Shown piece by piece: positions 1-8,491 of a stretch of DNA of 64,000 nucleotides (position 1 is its first letter; every line of letters starts with the position of its first letter). The stretch spans positions 1 to 64,000 of the forward strand of contig CADCCB010000014.1 of the NCBI GenBank assembly GCA_902799905.1. Reading direction: 5' to 3'. The stretch is from an uncultured Prevotellaceae bacterium (GTDB taxonomy: Bacteria > Bacteroidota > Bacteroidia > Bacteroidales > Bacteroidaceae). The position numbers and the translations under genes are program-made. Under the pieces are notes generated by a model, which saw only the letters and a list, made by a program, of their open reading frames with translations, made no database searches and had not been told where the DNA came from.

Positions 1-1
1 C

Positions 2-334
2 AGGAAGAAGGGATGGAAGGGTATAGGCTATCACTACGTGGTCCGTCGTGACGGACAGATAGAGCCGGGACGCCCAGAGGAGATGGTCGGTGCCCACTGT
101 GTGAACCACAACACCCACTCGATAGGCATCTGCTACGAGGGTGGCCTGGACATCCGCGGCCAACCTGCCGACACGCGCACCGAGGCGCAGAAGGCTGCAC
201 TCCGCCGGCTGCTGGAGGATCTGCACAGGTCATACCCCCGCGCCCTGATAGTGGGTCATCACGACCTGGATCCCCGCAAGCCGTGCCCCTGCTTCAGCCC
301 CGTGACGGAGTGCAGCGACCTGCAGCCCCGATGA
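2..334 (+). CDS. N-acetylmuramoyl-L-alanine amidase, 3' part (T7-lysozyme-like)
   Basis: This is the C-terminal part of a gene that begins before the window; the frame is open from base 2 to the TGA at 332-334. The product resembles the Amidase_2 / T7-lysozyme fold, a zinc enzyme that cuts the bond between N-acetylmuramic acid and L-alanine in peptidoglycan. The visible pieces are GYHYVVRRDG near the left edge, a central NHNTHSIGICYEGG and the C-terminal GHHDLDPRKPCPCF. The His and Cys of that last motif match the second and third zinc ligands of T7 lysozyme. In Bacteroidales such short amidases are often phage- or element-derived, but nothing mobile is visible here. A hairpin terminator follows directly, so the gene is not co-transcribed with the next one. 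Confidence 0.85.
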   Translation, partial: RKKGWKGIGYHYVVRRDGQIEPGRPEEMVGAHCVNHNTHSIGICYEGGLDIRGQPADTRTEAQKAALRRLLEDLHRSYPRALIVGHHDLDPRKPCPCFSPVTECSDLQPR

Positions 335-339
335 AACAG

Positions 340-373
340 CATCCCCGAGATTCCGCAAGGAGCCTCGGGGATG
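340..373 (+). terminator. Terminator hairpin after the amidase
   Basis: A perfect 10-bp stem, CATCCCCGAG at 340-349 and CTCGGGGATG at 364-373, encloses a 14-nt loop and starts 6 nt after the amidase stop. The following T tract is weak (tgtttgtgttt), so termination may be imperfect. Confidence 0.65.
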
Positions 374-410
374 ACTGTTTGTGTTTGGCAACAACTTTTT
401 TACTAAATGT

Positions 411-442
411 TTTGTTACTTTGCTTTTTAATTTGTACCTTTG
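411..442 (+). promoter_or_regulatory. Bacteroidota promoter of the PUL regulator
   Basis: TTTG at 411-414 and TACCTTTG at 435-442 are separated by 20 nt, which matches the -33/-7 consensus of the Bacteroidota primary sigma factor. The start codon at 466 leaves a leader of about 17 nt. Confidence 0.7.
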
Positions 443-465
443 CGCCATATTTCTAAATAGAAAAC

Positions 466-2010
466 ATGCGTAAGTTCTTTCTTTTAACCATCATCGTCAT
501 AGCAGCGATGCTTGTCTCGTGTGCAGGAGGCAATGCAAAATACCGTATCGGCGTGTCGCAGTGCTCCGCCGACATCTGGCGCGACAAGCAGAATGCTGAA
601 CTGAAGATGGGGGCTTACTTCCATGAAAACGTAGAGATAAAGTTCGCCGCTGCCTACGACAGCGATGAGCGGCAGGTGCAGCAGATAGACAGTCTCGTGG
701 ATGATGGCATCGACTTGCTGATTGTGGCACCGAATCAGGTGCAGACCATCTCGCCCGCCATCGACCGCGCCTACGACAAAGGCATCCCTGTCATCGTGTT
801 TGAGCGGAAGACCAGTTCGCAGAAATACACGGCTTTCATCAGTGCCGACAACTATGAGATGGGGCGTGTGATGGGCGAGTATATAGTCTCTCGGCTTCAC
901 GGAGAGGGCACCGTGTTGGAGATTAAGGGACTGGAAGGGTCGTCGCCATCCATCGAGCGCCACAACGGTTTTATGGATGCCATCAAGAATGCACCCGGCA
1001 TCAAGGTCGTTGCCTCGTTACAGGGCGACTGGACAGAGCAGACGGCTTACGAGAGTACTCAGCAATGGTTCCTTAATAATAAAGATGTACGCGTGGACCT
1101 GGTGTTTGGCGCCAACGACCGTACGGCGATGGGAGCGAGGAAGGTGCTTGGTGAAGACGTGCTATACTGCGGCATCGACGGTCTGCCAGGCGAAAGCGGC
1201 GGAATACAACTGGTACGCGATTCGTTGCTCGACGCTTCGTATATCTATCCCACACATGGTGACCAGATCATCGAGTTGGCCGTCAATATCCTCGAAGGAA
1301 GGCCCTACGAGAAGGAGACGTTGCTGATGTCGGCCCTGGTCACCCGCGACAATGCCAAGGTGCTGCAGATGGAGAGTGAGGAAATCATGCGCCAGGCTAA
1401 CCAACTGGAGTCCTTGCATAAGAAGGCCGACAACTACCTGCACAAACTTGACACGCAGCGCATCATGATTGTGGTGTTCGTTCTCTTCTACCTTTACCAC
1501 CTCCGCAAGATTGACTTCCAGAGGGAGCGTGTGGTCAATACGCTATGGCATCTCAAGCCAGAAGTTAGCACTGCTACCGCTGATGCCGGTGTTGATTCGG
1601 ATTTGAAATCCGTATCTCATGAGTCGGACATTTCAACTCCCCACCAGCCTCAATCCGAAAGTTCCTCTGTTGCAGAGGAGGACGAGCCGGAAACGGTGTC
1701 GCTGTTTATCACCCGCTTCAAGGAGGTCATCGAGGCTCGCCTGGAGAACAGCAACGTCAGTGTAGAGGACCTTGCAGCCGACATGAACCTGAGCCGTGTG
1801 CAACTCTATCGCAAGGTGAAGGCCGTCACAGGCTCGTCGCCCGTGGAACTGCTGCGCACCGCCCGCCTGAATCGTGCCTACCAGATGCTGCTGACCACCG
1901 ACAAGAGCGTCTCTGAGGTGGCCTACGCCGTAGGCTTTACCGCGCCCTCATATTTCACCAAGTGCTTTAAGGAAGAATACGGCAAGGTGCCGGGCGACGT
2001 GAGGAGATAG
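466..2010 (+). CDS. Transmembrane regulator: periplasmic sugar-binding domain fused to AraC DNA-binding domain
   Basis: This 514-residue protein is the likely regulator of the adjacent fructan PUL. The N-terminus is a signal sequence with a lipobox-like LVSC (Cys19). Residues about 25-310 form a periplasmic-binding-protein domain of the ribose/LacI type. A helix rich in Glu and Gln leads to one short hydrophobic segment (IMIVVFVLFYLYHL, about residue 335). After a low-complexity Ser/Glu linker, the last 100 residues are an AraC helix-turn-helix domain with VSVEDLAADMNLSRVQLYRK and VSEVAYAVGF. In Bacteroides thetaiotaomicron the matching locus is run by BT1754, a hybrid two-component sensor that binds fructose with the same kind of sensor domain but also carries kinase and receiver modules. 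Those modules are absent here, so signal transfer must be direct. The ligand (fructose) is inferred from the neighbours. Whether the lipobox is used is unclear, because a lipidated N-terminus plus a membrane span would be unusual. Confidence 0.85.
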   Translation: MRKFFLLTIIVIAAMLVSCAGGNAKYRIGVSQCSADIWRDKQNAELKMGAYFHENVEIKFAAAYDSDERQVQQIDSLVDDGIDLLIVAPNQVQTISPAIDRAYDKGIPVIVFERKTSSQKYTAFISADNYEMGRVMGEYIVSRLHGEGTVLEIKGLEGSSPSIERHNGFMDAIKNAPGIKVVASLQGDWTEQTAYESTQQWFLNNKDVRVDLVFGANDRTAMGARKVLGEDVLYCGIDGLPGESGGIQLVRDSLLDASYIYPTHGDQIIELAVNILEGRPYEKETLLMSALVTRDNAKVLQMESEEIMRQANQLESLHKKADNYLHKLDTQRIMIVVFVLFYLYHLRKIDFQRERVVNTLWHLKPEVSTATADAGVDSDLKSVSHESDISTPHQPQSESSSVAEEDEPETVSLFITRFKEVIEARLENSNVSVEDLAADMNLSRVQLYRKVKAVTGSSPVELLRTARLNRAYQMLLTTDKSVSEVAYAVGFTAPSYFTKCFKEEYGKVPGDVRR

Positions 2011-2026
2011 CGACGCGCAGTCTGTG

Positions 2027-2093
2027 AAATATCGTTCATTCCTTCGCAAAAATGTTACATCGCAACATTAATTGCACGGGATGAACGATATTT
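2027..2093. promoter_or_regulatory. Nested inverted repeats upstream of susC (candidate operator)
   Basis: AAATATCGTTCAT at 2027-2039 is repeated exactly in inverse orientation at 2081-2093. The match extends to 15 of 16 bases over 2027-2042 and 2078-2093. Inside the spacer lies a second inverted repeat, AATGTT at 2051-2056 and AACATT at 2064-2069. The structure sits between the regulator stop (2010) and the susC -7 element, so it is well placed for the AraC-type regulator to bind. A looping hairpin or terminator role is an alternative, but no T run follows. Confidence 0.55.
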
Positions 2094-2118
2094 TTATGCT
2101 TTTGTGCCATTTAGTTCA

Positions 2119-2126
2119 TACTTTTG
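2119..2126 (+). promoter_or_regulatory. -7 element of the susC promoter
   Basis: TACTTTTG matches TAnnTTTG and lies 42 nt before the susC start codon. No TTTG is found at the normal 19-20 nt distance (the nearest, 2101-2104, is only 14 nt away). A weak -33 box would fit a promoter that depends on an activator. Confidence 0.55.
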
Positions 2127-2168
2127 CGGCACATTTCTAACCAAAGTATTAACTAAAAACAAAAGCAA

Positions 2169-5100
2169 ATGAAACAAATGAAGCGATTCATTCTTGCTCA
2201 GGCGAGCGTCTCGAAGAGACGGTTGCTGGGTTTCCTCTCGCTGATGCTGTGTACCGTGATGTACGCGCAGACAGAGATTACGGGAACGGTGGTCGATGAA
2301 ACCGGCGAAGGGATCATCGGTGCTACCGTGATGGAGAAGGGGACGTCGAACGGTACGTTGACCGACTTCGACGGCAACTTCAAGTTAAAGGTGCAGGCCG
2401 GCAAGACGCTGGTCTTCTCGTACATCGGCTATCTGACACAAGAACTGCCTGCCCAGAAGGGCATGAAGGTGACACTGCAGGAGGATGCCCTGTCGCTGAA
2501 CGAGGTGGTGGTGACGGGTTATACCACCCAGCGTAAGGCCGACCTGACCGGTGCCGTATCGGTAGTCAGCGTCAGCGAACTTGCCAAGCAGAACGAGAAC
2601 AACCCGATGAAGGCCATGCAGGGTCGCGTGCCCGGCATGAACATCTCTGCCGACGGTTCGCCCTCGGGTTCGGCAACGGTGCGTATCCGTGGTGTCGGCA
2701 CGCTGAACAACAACGACCCTCTGTACATCATCGATGGTGTTCCCACAAAGGCCAGTATGCATGAGTTGAACGGTAACGACATCGAGAGCATCCAGGTGCT
2801 GAAGGATGCCGCCTCGGCCTCTATCTACGGTTCGCGTGCCGCCAACGGTGTGATCATCATCACCACCAAGAAAGGAAAGGAAGGCAAGATCAAGATTGAC
2901 TTCGACGCCAGTTTGTCAGTGCAGACCTACGCCCACAAGATGGAGGTGCTCAATGCCAAGGAGTACGGCCAGGTGCTGTGGGGCGCTTACGTGAACGACG
3001 GCCTGGACCCCAACCGCAACAGTTTGGGCTATAACTTCGACTGGGGCTATGACGCACAGGGCCATCCCGTGCTGAACAACGTAGGCCTGGACAAGTATCT
3101 GGATGCCGCCGGCACCACCCCAGCCGCTGACACCGACTGGTTCAAGGAGACCACCCGCACGGGCTTGATTCAGCAGTACAACGTATCGCTGAGCAATGGT
3201 TCAGAGAAGGGCTCTTCTTTCTTCTCGCTGGGCTATTATAAGAATAAAGGTATTATCAAGAATTCCGACTTCGAGCGTTTCTCGGCCCGTATGAATACCG
3301 AGTACAAACTGCTGAAGATGAAGGATCTGGACGTGCTGACCGTTGGTGAGCACTTCACCCTGAACCGCACCAGCGAGGTGCAGGCTCCTGGAGGATTCCT
3401 GCAGAACGTGCTGCAGTTCAACCCCTCGCTGCCGGTATATACCACGAAGGGCGAGTTTGCCGGTCCTGTAGGCGGCTATCCCGACCGTGAGAACCCCGTG
3501 GCCCGTCTGGAGCGTAACAAAGACAACCGCTACACCTACTGGCGCCTGTTTGGCGACGCCTATCTGGACATCAACCCCATGAAGGATTTCCATATCCGTT
3601 CGACCTTCGGTCTGGACTATGCCCAGAAGGAGCAGCGCATCTTCACCTATCCTGTCACCGAGGGTACGGTTGCCAACAAGACGAATGCCGTGGAGCCCAA
3701 GCAGGAGCACTGGGTGAAGTGGATGTGGAACGCCATTGCCACCTACAATTTAGAGATTGGCAAGCATCGTGGTGACGCCATGATTGGTATGGAGTTGAAC
3801 CGCGAGGACGACCGCTTCTTCAGCGGCAAGCGTTACGACTTTGCCGTGTTGGATCCCGACTACATGTGGCCTAACGCCGGTGTTGGCGAGACAGAGGCTT
3901 ACGGTGGTGGCGAAGGCTTCACGCTGACCTCTTTCTTCGGCAAACTCAACTATACTTACGACGAGAAATACATGGCCAGTTTCACGCTGCGTCGTGACGG
4001 TTCGAGCCGTTTCGGTAGGAACAACCGCTATGGTACGTTCCCCTCGGTCAGTGCCGGCTGGCGCATCAGCGAGGAAGGCTTCATGAAGGAAATGACCTGG
4101 CTCGACAACCTGAAACTCCGTGCTTCATGGGGTCAGACGGGTAACCAGGAGATTCCCGTCATTGCCCGCTACACACTCTACGAGAGCAACTACGGCGAAG
4201 CACAGTTCGGCGGACAGAGTTATGGCACCAGTTACGACATCGAGGGCACGAACGGCGGCAAGCAACTGCCCAGCGGTTTCCGTCGCACCCGTCTCGGCAA
4301 CGACGACCTGAAGTGGGAGACCACCACGCAGACCAACCTCGGCTTGGACTTCGGCCTGTTCCATAACGCCCTGTACGGTTCGTTCGAATGGTACTACAAG
4401 AAGACCACCGACATTCTCGTGGACATGCCCGCCATCGGTGTGATGGGCGAGGGTGCTTCACAGTGGATCAATGCCGGCGAGGTGAAGAACAAGGGTGTTG
4501 AGTTCAATATCGGCTATCGTGGTGAAATCGACAAGTTCTCCTACGACATCACCGGCAACATCGGCACTTATCGCAACGAGGTGACGAAGTTGCCCGAGAC
4601 CGTGGCATCCAGCGGAAACTTCGGCGGCAACGGCGTGAAGAGCGTGGTGGGACATCCCATGGGAGCCCAGGTGGGCTACATCTACGACGGTATCTTCTGC
4701 AACCAGCAGGAGGTGGATAACCACGCCGTACAGAACGGTGCCGGTGTAGGCCGCATCCGTTGGAAGGACCTCAATAACGACGGCGTCATCAACGAGTCAG
4801 ACCAGGACTGGATCTACTCTCCCGTTCCCGACTTCACCTGGGGTCTTAACATCTACCTGCAGTATAAGGACTTCGACTTCACCATGTTCTGGCAGGGTGC
4901 GCAGGGTGTTGACGTCATCACCGACCTGAAGCGCGAGACCGACCTTTGGCAGGGCCTTAACATTTCTAACCTGAACAAGGGCCAGCGCCTGCTCGACGCA
5001 TGGACACCCGCCAATGCCGGCTCTACCATTCCCGCACTGAGCACGATGGACAACAACAACGAGAAGCGCGTGTCGAGTTATTTCGTAGAGAACGGCTCAT

Positions 5101-5312
5101 ACGCCAAACTGCGCACCGTGCAGTTGGGCTACAACCTGCCCAAGAGCCTGGCGGAGAAGATCTACATGACACGTGTCCGTTTCTATCTGTCAGCCCAGAA
5201 CCTGCTGACCATCAAGAGCAAGAAGTTTACGGGTGTTGATCCGGAGAATGCCAACTTCGGCTATCCTATTCCTCTGAACGTAACCTTCGGTCTCAATGTA
5301 GAAGACTTCTGA
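2169..5312 (+). CDS. SusC-like TonB-dependent outer-membrane transporter
   Basis: This 1047-residue protein is the outer-membrane pore of the PUL; it imports fructo-oligosaccharides with energy from TonB. After a signal peptide that ends near MYAQ comes a carboxypeptidase-like regulatory domain (ITGTVVDETGEGIIGATV through VTLQEDALSLNEVVV). The TonB-box-like LNEVVVTGY precedes the plug domain (GAVSVVSVSELAKQN, RIRGVGTLNNNDPLYIIDGV, ASIYGSRAANGVIIITTKKG), and a 22-strand barrel fills the rest. The start at 2169 gives MKQMKRFILAQ; a later start at MKRFILAQ (2181) is also possible. The susD-like gene follows in the same order as in all SusCD pairs. The fructan specificity comes from the two neighbouring GH32 genes, not from this sequence. 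Confidence 0.95.
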   Translation: MKQMKRFILAQASVSKRRLLGFLSLMLCTVMYAQTEITGTVVDETGEGIIGATVMEKGTSNGTLTDFDGNFKLKVQAGKTLVFSYIGYLTQELPAQKGMKVTLQEDALSLNEVVVTGYTTQRKADLTGAVSVVSVSELAKQNENNPMKAMQGRVPGMNISADGSPSGSATVRIRGVGTLNNNDPLYIIDGVPTKASMHELNGNDIESIQVLKDAASASIYGSRAANGVIIITTKKGKEGKIKIDFDASLSVQTYAHKMEVLNAKEYGQVLWGAYVNDGLDPNRNSLGYNFDWGYDAQGHPVLNNVGLDKYLDAAGTTPAADTDWFKETTRTGLIQQYNVSLSNGSEKGSSFFSLGYYKNKGIIKNSDFERFSARMNTEYKLLKMKDLDVLTVGEHFTLNRTSEVQAPGGFLQNVLQFNPSLPVYTTKGEFAGPVGGYPDRENPVARLERNKDNRYTYWRLFGDAYLDINPMKDFHIRSTFGLDYAQKEQRIFTYPVTEGTVANKTNAVEPKQEHWVKWMWNAIATYNLEIGKHRGDAMIGMELNREDDRFFSGKRYDFAVLDPDYMWPNAGVGETEAYGGGEGFTLTSFFGKLNYTYDEKYMASFTLRRDGSSRFGRNNRYGTFPSVSAGWRISEEGFMKEMTWLDNLKLRASWGQTGNQEIPVIARYTLYESNYGEAQFGGQSYGTSYDIEGTNGGKQLPSGFRRTRLGNDDLKWETTTQTNLGLDFGLFHNALYGSFEWYYKKTTDILVDMPAIGVMGEGASQWINAGEVKNKGVEFNIGYRGEIDKFSYDITGNIGTYRNEVTKLPETVASSGNFGGNGVKSVVGHPMGAQVGYIYDGIFCNQQEVDNHAVQNGAGVGRIRWKDLNNDGVINESDQDWIYSPVPDFTWGLNIYLQYKDFDFTMFWQGAQGVDVITDLKRETDLWQGLNISNLNKGQRLLDAWTPANAGSTIPALSTMDNNNEKRVSSYFVENGSYAKLRTVQLGYNLPKSLAEKIYMTRVRFYLSAQNLLTIKSKKFTGVDPENANFGYPIPLNVTFGLNVEDF

Positions 5313-5322
5313 TAGGTGCAGC

Positions 5323-5350
5323 ATTTATCGTTTGTCATTTATCATTTAGT
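5323..5350. repeat. ATTTATC-type AT-rich tract between susC and susD
   Basis: The stretch reads as loosely repeated units (catttatc, gtttgtc, atttatc, attta). It lies exactly where the susD start codon and the first residues of its signal peptide should be. Confidence 0.5.
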
Positions 5351-5389
5351 ATAGCACTCACCAGTTGCGAGAGTTTCCTTGACGAGCAT

Positions 5390-7030
5390 GTGCCGCAGGG
5401 AACGCTGAGCGACGAACAGGTGAAGACGGAGGAGAATGCAGAGGCCATGGTGGTGTCAGCGTATGCCATCTTTACCACGGCTGAAGATATTAACTCTTCG
5501 TTCTCGATGTGGAACTTTGAGGTGCGTTCCGACGATGCCTACAAGGGCGGCTCAGGCCCTGGCGACGGCGACGTGTTCCATCAACTGGAGATCCAGCAAG
5601 GTGTGCTCACCACCAACTGGAACATCAACGACATGTGGGTGCGACTGTACAATAGCCTGTCGCGTGTGAACAGTGCCATTGCCCTGCTGAATGCCAGCGA
5701 CTACGACATGAAGCAGCAGCGCCTGGCCGAGATGAAGTTCCTGCGCGCATACGGCCACTTCCTGCTGAAGCGCCTGTATAAGCATATTCCGTTTGTTACC
5801 AACGAGAACCTGACTTACGACGAGTACAACAACCTGTCGAACCATGAATATACCAACGACGAGGGTTGGCAGCAGATTATCAACGACCTTGAGGAGGCAT
5901 ACAAGGTGCTGCCTGAGAAGCAGGCCGACAAGGGCCGTCCCACAAAGGCTGCCGCTGCCGCTTTCCTGGCAAAGGTCTATCTCTACAAGGCTTATCATCA
6001 GGACGATGAGAACAACAACCAGGTGACCAGCATCAACCAGGATGAGTTGCAGAAGGTCATTGAATACACCAATCCCGCACTGTATGCCAACTATGGCCTG
6101 GAGGCTGACATCCACAACAACTTCCGTCCCGAGGAGCAGTTTGAGAACGGCATTGAGAGCATCTGGGCTATCCAGTATTCTCGCAACGATGGTTCTACGT
6201 TTGGTAACCTGAACTGGAGTTACGGACTGATTCCTCCCAACATCCCCGGCGCTACCGATGGCGGTACCGACTTCTTCAAGCCTTCACAGAATCTGGTGAA
6301 CGCTTTCCGTACCGGTGCCGACGGTCTGCCCCTGCTTGACACATTCAATCAGAAGGACTACGATATGGCTGTCGACAATGCCGACCCACGTCTGTTCCTG
6401 ACAGTAGGTATGCCTGGCCTGCCTTATATGTTCAACAAGAACTTCATGATGGACAAGACCAGCGTGTGGAGCCGTTCAGGTGGCGTCTACGGCTACTATG
6501 TATCGCTGAAGCAGAATATCGATCCTGCACTCATCGGCGAGTACCTTATCAAAGGTTCCTACTGGGCTTCTCCAATGAACCGAATCGTGTTCCGCTATGC
6601 CGACGTGCTGCTGATGCGTGCCGAGGCGTATGCACAGTTGGGCAACAGCGAGCAGGCCATCAATCTGGTGAACCAGATTCGCCAGCGTGCTGCCGGCAGC
6701 ACCCAGATGATAGGCAGTTATCAGAACACGTATGGCGTGAAGATGTATGTCACCCCGTATAAGGGTGCTTACAGCAAAGAGGAGACGGTGAAGATCGTGA
6801 AGATGGAGCGCCGCCTGGAGATGGCTATGGAGTCTGAGCGCTTCTTCGACCTTGTTCGCTGGGGCGATGCTGCCAACGTGCTGAACAAGTACTATGCTGA
6901 AGAGATTGACAACTGCGCACTGTACAGCGATGCCCATTTCACTGCCAACAAGGGTGAATACCTGCCCATACCGTTCGTGCAGATGTCAGCATCGCGCGGC
7001 AACTACATTCAAAATTGCGGCAACTGGTAA
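5390..7030 (+). CDS. SusD-like surface glycan-binding lipoprotein, start codon missing
   Basis: This is the SusD partner that caps the SusC pore and presents fructan chains. The body is typical: an N-terminal RagB/SusD domain, TPR-like helices (AEMKFLRAYGHFLLKRLYKH, KAAAAAFLAKVYLYKAYH) and a C-terminal region with VLLMRAEAYAQLGN and RRLEMAMESERFFDLVRWGD. The only standard start in frame is GTG at 5390, inside the mature protein. Upstream codons from 5342 encode SFSIALTSCESFLDEH, a perfect lipobox (LTSC, Cys codon at 5366) of the kind that opens SusD proteins. The frame stays open further upstream, but no ATG, GTG or TTG is present. The likely cause is a small deletion that removed the ATG and the first lysines, in a repeat tract. 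The protein would otherwise be about 560 residues long. Confidence 0.85.
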   Translation: MPQGTLSDEQVKTEENAEAMVVSAYAIFTTAEDINSSFSMWNFEVRSDDAYKGGSGPGDGDVFHQLEIQQGVLTTNWNINDMWVRLYNSLSRVNSAIALLNASDYDMKQQRLAEMKFLRAYGHFLLKRLYKHIPFVTNENLTYDEYNNLSNHEYTNDEGWQQIINDLEEAYKVLPEKQADKGRPTKAAAAAFLAKVYLYKAYHQDDENNNQVTSINQDELQKVIEYTNPALYANYGLEADIHNNFRPEEQFENGIESIWAIQYSRNDGSTFGNLNWSYGLIPPNIPGATDGGTDFFKPSQNLVNAFRTGADGLPLLDTFNQKDYDMAVDNADPRLFLTVGMPGLPYMFNKNFMMDKTSVWSRSGGVYGYYVSLKQNIDPALIGEYLIKGSYWASPMNRIVFRYADVLLMRAEAYAQLGNSEQAINLVNQIRQRAAGSTQMIGSYQNTYGVKMYVTPYKGAYSKEETVKIVKMERRLEMAMESERFFDLVRWGDAANVLNKYYAEEIDNCALYSDAHFTANKGEYLPIPFVQMSASRGNYIQNCGNW

Positions 7031-7035
7031 ATAAA

Positions 7036-7110
7036 AATGAGAAATGATTAATGAGAAATGAGGAATGAATTTCTGATCGTTTCTGAATTATGAATAATGC
7101 ATTATAAATT
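7036..7110. repeat. AATGA/ATTATGAAT repeat tract between susD and the glycan-binding protein gene
   Basis: Short AT-rich units recur: gagaaatga twice with a related gaggaatga, then four variants of attatgaat. The tract separates susD from the next gene and belongs to the same class of degenerate tandem tracts seen at 5323-5350 and 12072-12181. Confidence 0.5.
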
Positions 7111-7119
7111 ATGAATTAT

Positions 7120-8485
7120 ATGAAAAAGATATTCAATATATTCTGTGCCCTCTGCCTGGCCCTTGGCTTGTGGTCATGCTCTAGCGACCATGTGAGCGAC
7201 CTTAGGCTTTCCGGCGACTGCATGGTGGAAGCATTATCGCTCGACGCCTACGAGGGTAATATCGACCTGGCCTCCCGCAGCATCGTGGTTCGCTTGCCGG
7301 AGGTGTATGAGACCTCTGCCATGACGGTCAGCAAGTTGTTGCTCTCCGCCGGTGCTACGTGTAATGTGAAGCAGGGTGAGACCCTCGACATGGACAATGC
7401 CAAGTCGCTGATTGTTCGCAATGGCGACGTGTCGCTGGAGTGGACACTCTATGTGATGCACGACGAGGCACGTATCTACAGTTTTGTTATCAACGACATC
7501 TACACGGGTTCTATCGATGAGTCGAAAAAGACCATTACTGTCTATCTGCCCGGCGGCATGGACCTGAGCAACCTGGTGCCCACCATTTCCTACAGTGCCA
7601 ATGCCACACTGTCGCCTGCAACGGGTGTCGCCCAGGACTTCACCAACCCTGTGAAGTATAAGGTGACCAACAATTCCGCTGAGAGCGAATATACCGTCAC
7701 GGTGATCTCCATCGACAAGCCTTCAGCCCTCTTCCTGGGCACGGCTCCCACGATGGAAGACCTCGACCCCGAGGCCAAGGCTGCCTGCCAGTGGATGCTG
7801 GGCAATGTTCCCAAGACCCTCTATGCTTCGTTTGCCGACCTTCGTGCCGGAACCATCGACCTCTCTGAGTGCAAGGTGATGTGGTGGCACTTCCACTACG
7901 ACGGTGGCGTTGACGGTCACGACCAGTTCGTGGCTAAGGCTCCTGAGGCTATGAACACGCTCAACGCGCTTCGTTCGTTCTACGAGAATGGCGGTTCGTT
8001 CTTCTTCACACGCTATGCCACGAATGTTCCTTCGTTCATCGGTGTTACTGGTGACGACGAGTGGACCACACCAAACAACTGCTGGGGTCAGAACGAGTTC
8101 GAGGCAGAGACCTGCGGCGGTCCTTGGGACTTCCAGATGTACGCCGGACAGCAGGGGCGACGATCCTAACCGCGTGTATTGCACCGATGCCGGTTATCAC
8201 ATCACCAACTCTACCGCTCAGTATCACATTGGAACAGACTGGGGTGGCTATGACAACCACGCTGCATGGGAGGCCCGCACGGGTGGCACCATCCTTGGTG
8301 TCGGTGGCGACGGTGCCGTGGTAGCATGGGAGTATCCTGCCCACGAAGGCAAGGGTCACGTCATCTGTATCGGTTCTGGCTGCTACGACTGGTTCTCCTA
8401 CACCTACGAGGCTGGCTACACCGAGAAGTTCCACAAGAACATCGAGATAATTACCTCGAATGCTTTCAACATTTTAACGAAATAA
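7120..8485 (+). pseudogene. PUL surface glycan-binding lipoprotein (BT1761 position, DUF4960-like), frameshifted
   Basis: The start at 7120 gives MKKIFNIFCALCLALGLWSC, a lipoprotein signal with LWSC. About 190 residues of two immunoglobulin-like repeats follow (YEGNIDLASRSIVVRLPEV and YTGSIDESKKTITVYLPGG mark their starts). The C-terminal half resembles the DUF4960 region of levan-binding surface proteins. The frame breaks at a GGGG run (8154-8157): frame 1 ends at the TAA of 8167-8169, while frame 2 continues with GDDPNRVYCTDAGYHIT to the stop at 8483-8485. Removing one G restores a single protein of about 454 residues. Its position between susD and the surface GH32 matches BT1761, the levan-binding lipoprotein of B. 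thetaiotaomicron. The extra G may be a true mutation, phase-variable slippage or a sequencing error. Confidence 0.75.
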
Positions 8486-8491
8486 CGCATT

